31,434 nucleotides of DNA, taken from a virus. Positions 9,823 to 17,230 of the stretch are shown here, one piece after another. Each line of letters begins with the position of its first letter. The first letter of the stretch is position 1. The notes under the pieces are model-generated. The model was not told where the DNA came from and did no database searches. It saw only the letters and a program-made list of their open reading frames with translations. The position numbers and the translations under genes were made by a program. The DNA lies in IMG/VR virus record IMGVR_UViG_3300021959_000226, positions 1-31,434 of that record. One strand, written 5' to 3'.

Positions 9823-11717
9823 CACTCGCTTGCCTCGCCCCAGCTAGGTCCGATCTCAATATCGCACTTGCTAGGAACCTCTAATGGTACAGCATTTTCC
9901 ATAATTTGTGAAATTGTTTTTGCGTCTTCGCGGTTTTTTACAGAAATTGCAATCTCATCATGTATTTGGATGAGCGGAATGCGGCCCTGTTCATAGATAT
10001 TTACCATTGCCTGCTTCGTCATGTCGGCGGCAGAGGCCTGAATAAGCCTGTTTAGAGCTTTGTAGGTGTACGCCCTCTTTAAACGGGTGGTGTCACCATA
10101 CTCTTGAATAGCTTCCTTGTAGGGGAGCGCCTTATTCATGGCGAACGTGTCGGGCTCCCAGAGGTCAAAACGGCACTTCCTACCCAAAATAGAGCGGATG
10201 GAGCCGCTTGAGCCACGGTCATTGAGTCTATTCTGCACTCCGTTCATCAGGCCTTTCACAAACGGGACGCGGTCATGGTACTGTTGAACAAGCGATTTCG
10301 CTTCTTCTACCGTGATATCTAGCTGATCAGACAATTTGTTGACGCCCATCCCGTACATCATGCCTAAATTAATAGTTTTGGCCTGCTTGCGTGGGATGGC
10401 AGCCATCTCGGCGACCATCGTGTGGAAGTCCATGTCCGGGTTGTTGCGATAACCGTCTACAAATTCTTCTACGCCAGACATCTGACGACCACGGGATTTG
10501 CCATAAACATAGGCATAGTGAACCAAGATCCGTGGTTCCTGTTGCGAGAAGTCAATTGCCGCCCACTGTTCCCCTTCTTCCGGCAGAAAAAGACTACGGA
10601 TCATGGGTCCCAGCTCTGGATCGCGGGCCGGGATCTGTTGCAAGTTGGGGTTGGACATTGAGATACGGCCCGAAACCGTACCTCCGTCATCTGACCTGAT
10701 CTGATTTATGTGCGAATGGATGCGGCCATCCGAGTGGCAGTGCTTCATAATGGTATTGATGAAGGTCCCGCTGGTTTTATTCAGGTTGCGGGCTTTGACA
10801 ATTAGCTGCGCTAGCTCGTGCGGATGGTCTGACAGGAAAGCTTTGGTAAAGGACGGCGCACCTTTTTCAGTTTTGGGGTACGGGATGTCCAATTTATCAA
10901 AGGCCTTGGCTATAGAGGCTGCCGCCCATAGCTCGACATCGCCGCCTGCTACATCTTTGATGCGCTTCAGGATGTCTTTTTCTTGTTTGATTAGATGGTT
11001 TCTGGTCCGTTCAACGCGGTCTTGGTCAACGCGGACCCCGCGCCATGTCATGTCGATCAGGCACGGCAGAAGTTTTAATTCAAGGTTAGCTATGGGCCAC
11101 AAGTCTTCCTTGGTTAGCTGCATAGACAGATAGTTCCACAGATCGAGCGTGATTTCCGCGTCGTTCTGGGCATACGGCCCGACATACATGGCGGGCATTT
11201 TCCACATCTCGGATTTGGGATCTAGGCCAAACTCCCTTGCGGCCTCCTGTAGGGTCTTTTCCTGCTTCACCTTTTTTAGGAGATCGTAGCAGAGGGCGTT
11301 GAGGCTGTAGCTGAAACGGTTCTCGTCTAATAGAGACGCTATCAGCATGGTGTCGATGATCCGGCCATTGATCGTGAAGCCCATACGCCTGATCCAGCCC
11401 GCATCATACTGAGCATTGTGCATGATTTTGTCTGCGGGGCATTCAAATACTTTTTTGAGCCACTTATTGACGATGCGCTCATCCAGATTTCCGCCACCTA
11501 GATGCCGGATAGGAATGTATGCAGCCCAATCCGCAACCGCTATAGCATAGCCCACAACCTCGCCATCTCCTGTAGGCCAACCGGGGCCGTTAGATTTGAT
11601 GTTGGGGTCACGGGTTTCGACATCTATTGCTATTTGTTTTGCATCGAAGATATCTGGTAGCTCTGCCGGAGGAACCCATTCGCTCTTCGGGCCGAACATC
11701 GTCATTTGTAGTGCCAT
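9822..11717 (-). CDS. polA: family A DNA polymerase with 3'-5' exonuclease, 631 aa
   Basis: The replicative polymerase of the phage. Exonuclease motifs: DVE (Asp32, Glu34), HNAQYD (Asn101, Asp105) and YAQND (Tyr182, Asp186). Polymerase motif A is AAIDFSQQEPRIL (Asp389), motif B is RKQAKTINLGMMYG (Arg443, Lys447, Leu451), and motif C is IQIHDEI (His586, Asp587). There is no N-terminal 5'-3' exonuclease domain, as in T7-type enzymes. Position Leu451 aligns with E. coli Pol I Phe762. I chose the ATG at 11717 because it overlaps the previous stop (TAATG) and has AGGTGG upstream; an ORF extension of 11 codons is unlikely. It is the penultimate gene of the replication operon. Confidence 0.95.
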   Translation of the reverse strand: MALQMTMFGPKSEWVPPAELPDIFDAKQIAIDVETRDPNIKSNGPGWPTGDGEVVGYAIAVADWAAYIPIRHLGGGNLDERIVNKWLKKVFECPADKIMHNAQYDAGWIRRMGFTINGRIIDTMLIASLLDENRFSYSLNALCYDLLKKVKQEKTLQEAAREFGLDPKSEMWKMPAMYVGPYAQNDAEITLDLWNYLSMQLTKEDLWPIANLELKLLPCLIDMTWRGVRVDQDRVERTRNHLIKQEKDILKRIKDVAGGDVELWAAASIAKAFDKLDIPYPKTEKGAPSFTKAFLSDHPHELAQLIVKARNLNKTSGTFINTIMKHCHSDGRIHSHINQIRSDDGGTVSGRISMSNPNLQQIPARDPELGPMIRSLFLPEEGEQWAAIDFSQQEPRILVHYAYVYGKSRGRQMSGVEEFVDGYRNNPDMDFHTMVAEMAAIPRKQAKTINLGMMYGMGVNKLSDQLDITVEEAKSLVQQYHDRVPFVKGLMNGVQNRLNDRGSSGSIRSILGRKCRFDLWEPDTFAMNKALPYKEAIQEYGDTTRLKRAYTYKALNRLIQASAADMTKQAMVNIYEQGRIPLIQIHDEIAISVKNREDAKTISQIMENAVPLEVPSKCDIEIGPSWGEASE

Positions 11718-11968
11718 TAGTCTTCGCCACCTAACGCGGCATAGCCGCAAATATCAATCCAGCTATCTAGATGATTGGTTTTCATCAGCCGAGCGGATTT
11801 AACCATGATCATACAAAGAGCCACCTGTTCTATGGTGATCTCTTTACTTAAAATAACAGACCAGAGGTTAGCGATGTCCTGAAAATTTTGCTGGGCATCG
11901 CCGTACTCTCTGGAGCGGTCACCATTAATGAGGTTTTCCGCCGTTTGTAGTATCTCCTCGCGCTTCAT
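11717..11968 (-). CDS. DUF6378-like phage protein, 83 aa
   Basis: Starts MKREEILQTAENLINGDRSR, then EYGDAQQNFQDIANLW, and ends DSWIDICGYAALGGED. The GDR..EYGD..NF..IA.LW and DSW.D..GYAAL signature matches a widespread phage family (DUF6378-like), whose function is not established. It overlaps the genes on both sides, so it is made with the polymerase. Confidence 0.8.
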   Translation of the reverse strand: MKREEILQTAENLINGDRSREYGDAQQNFQDIANLWSVILSKEITIEQVALCMIMVKSARLMKTNHLDSWIDICGYAALGGED

Positions 11969-12305
11969 TATTTTTCCCTTTGTAAAGCTTGCTCTTCCAC
12001 TGGCACACGTAGTTGATGTGCGTGTGCATCGTTGTTGGCACCATCATGCCAACTTTTTCTGTCCAACCCATCTTTCTCAAGGAATTGACCATCGCACCCC
12101 ACACATTGTGGTGATGCGGTTCTGGCATCCCTTGTTCCCGACAAAAAGCACAAAGTTGACCGCCGTCAAAAAGTTTATTTTTAGTAAGAAACTTTAAGGC
12201 GTTGTCATAGTACATTTTTTTCCAATCGTCGTCAGCCGCAACATAGGTGCGCGAGATCTCTTCTCTGATAAAATCTTCACGCTCAAACAATTCTCCCTGT
12301 GTCAT
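11925..12305 (-). CDS. conserved phage protein of unknown function, 126 aa
   Basis: The core reads FCREQGMPEPHHHNVWGAMV then VGMMVPTTMHTHINYVCQWK. The H-x-N-x-WGA...G...T..H....W pattern recurs, from memory, in small proteins of replication regions in unrelated phages, where a winged-helix-like fold is plausible. The N-terminus is acidic, the C-terminus polar. It starts on the stop of the helicase gene (ATGA) and overlaps the next gene by 44 bp. The function is unknown. Confidence 0.65.
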   Translation of the reverse strand: MTQGELFEREDFIREEISRTYVAADDDWKKMYYDNALKFLTKNKLFDGGQLCAFCREQGMPEPHHHNVWGAMVNSLRKMGWTEKVGMMVPTTMHTHINYVCQWKSKLYKGKNNEARGDTTNGGKPH

Positions 12306-13831
12306 ATCCAGTAACTCCTCATCATGTCATCTGGTTCAATCAAGTAGAGGTTTTGTTTTGTCCGGGTGACCCCCACGTAAAACACCCGGTGCAAGTCGTC
12401 AGGAACCGTCTCAGCGGCCTTTTGAGCCGCCGGAGATAAGTCGGTATACAAGACGACATTGTCTGCTTCTCCGCCTTTTGATCCGTGGATCGTGGACAGT
12501 GCTATGCGAGGTATGGCGTTAAATTTCTCGCCGCGCCGTAAGAGGGCCGTGATGTACGCTCTCTCGCCGCTGGGCATCTTATCCATCGCCTCATGCCATA
12601 TCATGTCTATCGTAGCTAAGAGCCCGTAGTTTCTTTGCAGTTCTTCAAGACTGACGGTGTCATCATCATCGAGGGTAGGCAGTTTTTTAAAGCCCCGCTT
12701 GATTCGATCATTGACGGACATATAACTATAAATCGCTCGTGCAGCTTCGCCCGTAATTCTCCTGCCTTTTCTCAGTTGCTCCCAACCGTTGATGGCCTCG
12801 CTCAGCTTCTCCGAGATAGACCGTCTGCCGTTTCGACTGAATAGAAAGCCCCGGCTCTTCAGGTCCTGTGTGGCGGCATCCAGAAAATACGCGGCTTGAG
12901 CTAGCACGAGCCACGATCCCTCCGAGAAGTCGATATAACCCGTGTTTGGGATGCGCTGGACGCTGCCCGGATCTTGGCGCGGCAGATAGGTCTTTGGTAC
13001 GCGGCGCGTGATGCGCTTTGCGATTCCTTCGGCTAGCGGATGTACTTTAGCTGGTACGCGGTAGGACTGCTCTAGCACCTCGTATCCACCATTGAGGCCG
13101 ATGAAGTGTTCTACATCTGCACCTGCCCAGCGGTAGATGGCCTGATCGTCGTCGCCCGCGCAGTAAATGCGGTCTGAGTGCTGCTCTAGCACGTGTGCCA
13201 CGTCCCATTGCAGGGGAGACAGGTCCTGTGCTTCGTCTATGAAGGTAATGGCTAAACGCGGACAGAAGGATGCGCCATCTCGCACAAAGACTTCTAGCAT
13301 GTCTGTGAAGTCGTAGAGATCAAACCTGTTCTTATATTCGTGCATACTGTCGGAGACATATTTGATCGTGCTCCACGGTATGTCCATGTTGCTTTCGTTG
13401 TACTGTTGCCGCAAATCTATTTTTCGTAGACGCGCTAGGTTAATCAGCCCGATGATGGGGTTGTTGTTTTTGTTCAGGTCAAAGGCATCTTCGGTGCTGG
13501 TGTCGCTAACTAAGTCATACCCAAGAGCGTGGCCTAGTTCTTTATAATGCTCCGGCTGCATAATTTGTTCTTGCCGGATACCGCTCAGCTTGAGAGCAAA
13601 GCTATGGAGGGTCCGGAACCAAGGCAGTTGTGTTTTCTCTAGGTTGAAGCGGTGGCAGGCGCGTTCAACGGCCTCGTTTGCTGCCTGTCTAGTAAAAGCA
13701 AAGTACCCGATGTGAGCAGGATTAACGCCTGCCGTCAGGGCCTCGTCTACTTTGTTAAGCAGCGCGGTGGTCTTACCCGTTCCGGGTGGACCGTATATGC
13801 GGAATATTTTAGTATCCATCAGGTAACTCAT
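12302..13831 (-). CDS. UvrD/Rep-like superfamily 1 DNA helicase, 509 aa
   Basis: Walker A GPPGTGKTT is at 14-22, FAFTRQAANEA follows as motif Ia, DEAQDLSPLQWDV at 199-211 is motif II, GDDDQAIYRWAGA at 226-238 is motif III, and the C-terminal STIHGSKGGEADNVVL and FYVGVTRTKQNLYLI are motifs V and VI. It is a 3'-5' translocase by family. At 509 aa it is shorter than UvrD (about 720), with reduced 1B/2B insertions, as in phage Dda-like or compact SF1 enzymes. It could serve as the replicative or recombination helicase. Starts at 13831 and 13819 are both possible; neither has a strong ribosome-binding site, consistent with coupling to the upstream gene it overlaps. Confidence 0.9.
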   Translation of the reverse strand: MSYLMDTKIFRIYGPPGTGKTTALLNKVDEALTAGVNPAHIGYFAFTRQAANEAVERACHRFNLEKTQLPWFRTLHSFALKLSGIRQEQIMQPEHYKELGHALGYDLVSDTSTEDAFDLNKNNNPIIGLINLARLRKIDLRQQYNESNMDIPWSTIKYVSDSMHEYKNRFDLYDFTDMLEVFVRDGASFCPRLAITFIDEAQDLSPLQWDVAHVLEQHSDRIYCAGDDDQAIYRWAGADVEHFIGLNGGYEVLEQSYRVPAKVHPLAEGIAKRITRRVPKTYLPRQDPGSVQRIPNTGYIDFSEGSWLVLAQAAYFLDAATQDLKSRGFLFSRNGRRSISEKLSEAINGWEQLRKGRRITGEAARAIYSYMSVNDRIKRGFKKLPTLDDDDTVSLEELQRNYGLLATIDMIWHEAMDKMPSGERAYITALLRRGEKFNAIPRIALSTIHGSKGGEADNVVLYTDLSPAAQKAAETVPDDLHRVFYVGVTRTKQNLYLIEPDDMMRSYWI

Positions 13832-14180
13832 AACCGTAATTGCCTAATTTTGTTTTAATCTCCCGCAAACGTATCTTTCCTAAGTTTGGTATTCGGCGTA
13901 GATCGTTTGTTCTGGCGTATTCCACAAACTCCGCTAAAAACATTTTCGTAAGATTTTCGTTACATAGGCAGTTAAATGTCCCGCGAGTCCAATGAATGTT
14001 GCGGATCACGACAGGCATAGCCACCGTATCTACTATTTGTCGTACTCGCTCACGACTAATACCGTGTTCGTTTGCAATTGCTTGCAAAGTACGCTGACCA
14101 AACACGCGCTCACGATAGATTTTATGGTCTCTTGAAACAAAAGCTACAACCGACATCGGTTCCTTCTCCGTTGACGACAT
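13809..14180 (-). CDS. sigma-70 region-4-like HTH plus RNAP alpha-CTD-like protein, 123 aa
   Basis: Residues 31-50 (TLQAIANEHGISRERVRQI) form a helix-turn-helix nearly identical in pattern to sigma-70 region 4.2. Residues 94-119 (LRRIPNLGKIRLREIKTKLG) match the helix-hairpin-helix of the RNA polymerase alpha C-terminal domain. In RNA polymerase one of these contacts the -35 box and the other the UP element, so this protein looks like a promoter-binding adaptor. It lacks sigma regions 1-3 and could not act as a full sigma factor. It starts on the primase stop (TAATG) and lies within the replication operon. Confidence 0.7.
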   Translation of the reverse strand: MSSTEKEPMSVVAFVSRDHKIYRERVFGQRTLQAIANEHGISRERVRQIVDTVAMPVVIRNIHWTRGTFNCLCNENLTKMFLAEFVEYARTNDLRRIPNLGKIRLREIKTKLGNYGYELPDGY

Positions 14181-15721
14181 TAAAATGGTGCCTCCGTCTG
14201 AGTGCCACCAAAGTTGGGTGTGTTAAATTCGACCTCGGCGCTGTCAAAAGACGGTATTTGCCAGACGCGCACAGGCCTTCCTTTAATTTTTAGGAGCCTG
14301 CTTTCACCACCTCTGTCGCGTAGGCGCTGAGCTATTTTGTGAGATTTGTATTCAAAGAATTTGTTGCGCTTCAAGAAGGCCTCAAAATCCTTGAGCCGGA
14401 ACATGGTTTGACCCGACTCTTCGTCGGTCCAAGGCCGCTTGAGTAAGATCTCTTCCTTGTCGTTTGCTTTCTGTAGGTGGACGCAGAACTCTTCAAGATA
14501 ATCATAGAACTGCCCGCTGATGCTGGCATCTTCAGCCACTTCTATAATTGCGCTCTCATTGTCTTTCATCTCGTTGAGTAAGCCGCCTATTCGGCCTTCC
14601 CAAATCTGCTTGCTAACGGAGCGCGGCATAAAATTTAACTGCTCCATACACGCCTTCTGAAACGTGGGTTGGTTCATAAGCCCTTCGGTATCCAATTCCA
14701 GCGGCTCTCCGTTTACGTCAAGAAACCAGACGGGTGGGTTGGAATTATATTTCCGCAGATTAGCTATAGCTGCGCCTTGGACCGCGGCCCCTATGCCGTG
14801 CTTACGGGTCTGACAAAGCTCTTTGTTACAGTGCGCGTTTATCGGAGCGTCAGAGCATTTGTAGGCGTATTCTTTCTTGTTTAGCTGACCCGCAACTATG
14901 TTGACCTCATTCAAGGGCAACGGCGGCACTAAGTACTGCATGTTATAGGTCAGGATTTCGGACTCCCAGCTATCTGGGTAAGCCTTGCGTAAATACACAC
15001 CTATATTGAATAGGCCGTTATTGCGTCCGCCCTCACTGATCTTGTTACGCATAAGAAACTGCAAGCAGGGCGGCCCGTCTTTCATCGCCGCGGCATCTGC
15101 TTCTTCGCCTATCTGTAACTTGAGCAACTGCTCCGGCGTCTGCTTATACTTCTCGTACAGCTCTATAAATTCTGACAGTTCTGCGGAGCTACCGTCGTCC
15201 TTGATGGCGTAGCGTAGGCCTTCTTCTGCATCATAGTAGGGCAGGTTCAAGAAGTTACCTACATCATCGCGGTCCAAGTGTAATCGAACTTGCTTCGGGA
15301 ATATCTCGCTGCCGCCATACCCAAGCGCTGCGGATATCTGTTGCAGGGTGGCCTGCATATCCTTGGCATCCACCCACTCTGTTGTAAAAAGGAAACAGTG
15401 TGCGCCACCGCTTTTGGAGCGACACACAACTAAAGGAAGATCAAGCTTCCTAATTTTCTCGACCAACACTTTGTGGTCTAAGGGGTACTGGTCAACATCC
15501 AGACAACCCCAGACACACTGGTTGTTCTCATTAATCGGTATAATACCAATGCCGCGCCCCTTGCCGGACAGGTGACCTTCCCAAAGTTCCTTGGTCCGTG
15601 GTTCGCGTACAATGGCGGCTCGGCCAGTGTTCTTCCCATTGGCCTGCGTTTTTTCTACTTTATATGTGCCATAGGCCAATTGTAGGCCGTTAAAGATGGC
15701 TGAAAACTTATCTACTGACAT
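14180..15721 (-). CDS. archaeo-eukaryotic primase (AEP) family protein, 513 aa
   Basis: WGCLDVDQYP carries the DxD metal site (Asp75, Asp77), and CRSKSGGAHCFLF (104-108, His108) is the sGGxH motif of AEP primases. A PriCT-like segment, GGRNNGLFNIGVYLRKAYPD, lies in the middle, followed by a CSDAPINAHCNKELCQ cysteine cluster. The C-terminal about 150 residues have no helicase motifs, unlike fused primase-helicases. It should make primers for the family A polymerase. I preferred the ATG at 15721 (GGGGG upstream) over a GTG 13 codons earlier, which lies in the intergenic hairpin. Confidence 0.85.
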   Translation of the reverse strand: MSVDKFSAIFNGLQLAYGTYKVEKTQANGKNTGRAAIVREPRTKELWEGHLSGKGRGIGIIPINENNQCVWGCLDVDQYPLDHKVLVEKIRKLDLPLVVCRSKSGGAHCFLFTTEWVDAKDMQATLQQISAALGYGGSEIFPKQVRLHLDRDDVGNFLNLPYYDAEEGLRYAIKDDGSSAELSEFIELYEKYKQTPEQLLKLQIGEEADAAAMKDGPPCLQFLMRNKISEGGRNNGLFNIGVYLRKAYPDSWESEILTYNMQYLVPPLPLNEVNIVAGQLNKKEYAYKCSDAPINAHCNKELCQTRKHGIGAAVQGAAIANLRKYNSNPPVWFLDVNGEPLELDTEGLMNQPTFQKACMEQLNFMPRSVSKQIWEGRIGGLLNEMKDNESAIIEVAEDASISGQFYDYLEEFCVHLQKANDKEEILLKRPWTDEESGQTMFRLKDFEAFLKRNKFFEYKSHKIAQRLRDRGGESRLLKIKGRPVRVWQIPSFDSAEVEFNTPNFGGTQTEAPF

Positions 15722-15738
15722 GGATGCCCCCAAATGGA

Positions 15739-15764
15739 AGGGGTGACGTGTTACCGCCACCCCT
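15739..15764. other. hairpin between SSB-like and primase genes
   Basis: AGGGGTG (15739-15745) pairs with CACCCCT (15758-15764) around a 12-nt loop, immediately upstream of the primase start. There is no U-tract, so it is more likely an mRNA-stability or processing element than a terminator. Its loop contains CGTGTTACC, the complement of the GGTAACACG repeat at 4916-4942; one such 9-mer match is not unexpected by chance. Confidence 0.45.
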
Positions 15765-15770
15765 CAAAGC

Positions 15771-16559
15771 TTAGAACGGTACGTCGTCGGAGAGGTCCCC
15801 GCCAGCGCTATCGTCTTGATGCTTAACAACCACGTCACCAGATTGGATACTCGCGTTGAAGTCCTTGGCCCGGATGTAAAGCGCCATGTCTTGGACAGGC
15901 CCTTCACGGCTCATTTCCCAACCGTGCCAGCTACCCTTGCTGTTTTCCTCAAGCTGGGTCTTGAGAACATACACGTGACTAAAACGAGGTGGTGTAAACG
16001 GCCCGTTTTTGCCCTGCATGGTCAGCGAGGAGATCATACTGTTCCACTTACGCGACTTTTTAAGCTGCGTGGACTTCATGGCGATAAGGGCAGTCTCTGC
16101 CGAACCGTCAGAATTAAGCACGATCACAAAGTGCTGATGGGTCTCTTCGATATATTGCCCAGACCCGTCGGTAACATAATCCTTGTTATCGTCCGGAGAG
16201 CGCTCTGTCTTGGGCATCTTCTCACCCGGAGCATAAATAGCCACCGGAGCGCCCGTTCCTTCGCCTCTGGGAGCCCATTGTATGAAGCGCCGCTGGTAGG
16301 CTACCGGAATTACTCGTATGCCCTCCTTGCCCCTGTAAACGCCTCCAGAGACGGTATTGTAGATGTCTCCTTTCTTGGCGTCTTCGATGTCGTCTAGCTC
16401 CCTGCTCATACCGCCCAAAATCTTGAGGAACGGCAGCGCAAGGTCTTCTTGACCCATGTTTTCAAGACCAGTACCAGCATCCGCTTCAAACATGGACGCA
16501 TCGAACTGAACTATTTCAGCAGTTTTGTGCTCTGCTACAGCATTCTTTTTCTCAGCCAT
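15771..16559 (-). CDS. putative ssDNA-binding protein, 262 aa
   Basis: The central part (GVYRGKEGIRVIPVAYQRRF) then IQWAPRGEG has the mixed basic/aromatic beta character of ssDNA-binding folds, and the protein ends in an acidic tail, DLSDDVPF, the hallmark partner-binding tip of SSBs. The length fits phage SSBs of the gp2.5/marine-phage type. The family assignment is by pattern only. It sits one gene before the primase and one after the 192-aa gene, in the replication operon. Confidence 0.6.
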   Translation of the reverse strand: MAEKKNAVAEHKTAEIVQFDASMFEADAGTGLENMGQEDLALPFLKILGGMSRELDDIEDAKKGDIYNTVSGGVYRGKEGIRVIPVAYQRRFIQWAPRGEGTGAPVAIYAPGEKMPKTERSPDDNKDYVTDGSGQYIEETHQHFVIVLNSDGSAETALIAMKSTQLKKSRKWNSMISSLTMQGKNGPFTPPRFSHVYVLKTQLEENSKGSWHGWEMSREGPVQDMALYIRAKDFNASIQSGDVVVKHQDDSAGGDLSDDVPF

Positions 16560-16561
16560 TA

Positions 16562-17140
16562 TTATTTACTCCCTTTCACAACGGCTCGTTGTCCAACATA
16601 AGCTCCAAAAAGAGACATCGGGAACTCATCACCACTTTCCACCCGCTCTTTAACAAACGCACGAAGCGTCTGAGGGTGGATCTCGGTCTTCTGTTCAGCG
16701 AAGTAGCCTTCTTTCTCAGCAAAAGCCTTGAAGGCAGACGCTCTGTCGTCCTCCCCGCGACCAAACTGACAGGCAACCGTGTTTTTGATGATGTCATCAT
16801 AACCGTGCTCACGCAGCCACTCGTAAGCGGCAGGGCGATTATCGACTAAGATGCTAGCTCCATACGTCTGTTTGACGGTGACCTCAGAGCCGTCGTCTAG
16901 TTTCATGCTTGATAGCCCGATTTCGGCAAGCATGGTTGGCAGGTCCTCATCCGTCATTTTGAGCAAAGCTTTTTTCTCGTCCTTGAGCTTTTCCTCAAGA
17001 TCGTTAATTACTCGCTCTTTGTCTCGGATTGCTCTTGCCATACCGGCGACCGTAGTTAAGTCGCCTTGGTCTAGTTTTTCAACCGAGGAGGCGAAACTTT
17101 CTTCAAAGTCACGCTCCATTTGATCGAAAATATCGCTCAT
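16562..17140 (-). CDS. conserved phage protein with N-terminal coiled coil, 192 aa
   Basis: Residues about 35-65 (RDKERVINDLEEKLKDEKKA) form a coiled coil, followed by a small beta domain (MKLDDGSEVTVKQTYGAS) and a helical C-terminus (IHPQTLRAFVKERVESGDEF). This layout is familiar from replication regions of marine phages next to an SSB-like protein, but I know no function. GAAGGAG lies before the ATG. It is the first gene of the replication operon; its promoter overlaps that of the rightward helicase gene. Confidence 0.7.
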   Translation of the reverse strand: MSDIFDQMERDFEESFASSVEKLDQGDLTTVAGMARAIRDKERVINDLEEKLKDEKKALLKMTDEDLPTMLAEIGLSSMKLDDGSEVTVKQTYGASILVDNRPAAYEWLREHGYDDIIKNTVACQFGRGEDDRASAFKAFAEKEGYFAEQKTEIHPQTLRAFVKERVESGDEFPMSLFGAYVGQRAVVKGSK

Positions 17141-17180
17141 CGCGTTTTCTCCTTCGTTGTTAAAGGCACCTTTCGGGCCT

Positions 17181-17210
17181 TGACATAATCATATATATGC
17201 CCATAGAATC
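17181..17210 (+). promoter_or_regulatory. sigma-70-type promoter for the SNF2-like helicase
   Basis: TTGACA (17181-17186), an 18-bp spacer and TAGAAT (17205-17210). The predicted start, near 17217, gives a leader of about 14 nt that includes AAGGAG just before the ATG at 17231. Confidence 0.7.
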
Positions 17211-17221
17211 GTATGGTCAAG
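17193..17221 (-). promoter_or_regulatory. sigma-70-type promoter for the replication operon
   Basis: On the minus strand: TTGACC (17216-17221), a 17-bp spacer and TATATA (17193-17198). It directs the operon starting at 17140. It overlaps the opposite promoter (17181-17210) almost completely. TATGGGCATATATATG here also resembles the left-arm elements. Confidence 0.6.
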
Positions 17222-17230
17222 GAGAAATTG

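Noticed and set aside
10391-11133. Rightward reading frames inside the polymerase gene
   Set aside because: They are antisense shadows of a strongly conserved family A polymerase; no ribosome-binding sites or motifs.
13809-14180. Full phage sigma factor
   Set aside because: Only the region-4-like HTH is present; regions 2 and 3 needed for -10 recognition are absent.
15747-15755. A further GGTAACACG iteron near the primase
   Set aside because: A single 9-mer match in a window this size has a fair probability of arising by chance, and it lies in the loop of a hairpin with its own explanation.
15816-16397. 193-codon rightward frame opposite the SSB-like gene
   Set aside because: Fully antisense to a gene with a recognisable SSB-like tail and operon context; its residues show the codon-shadow pattern of the other strand and no motif.
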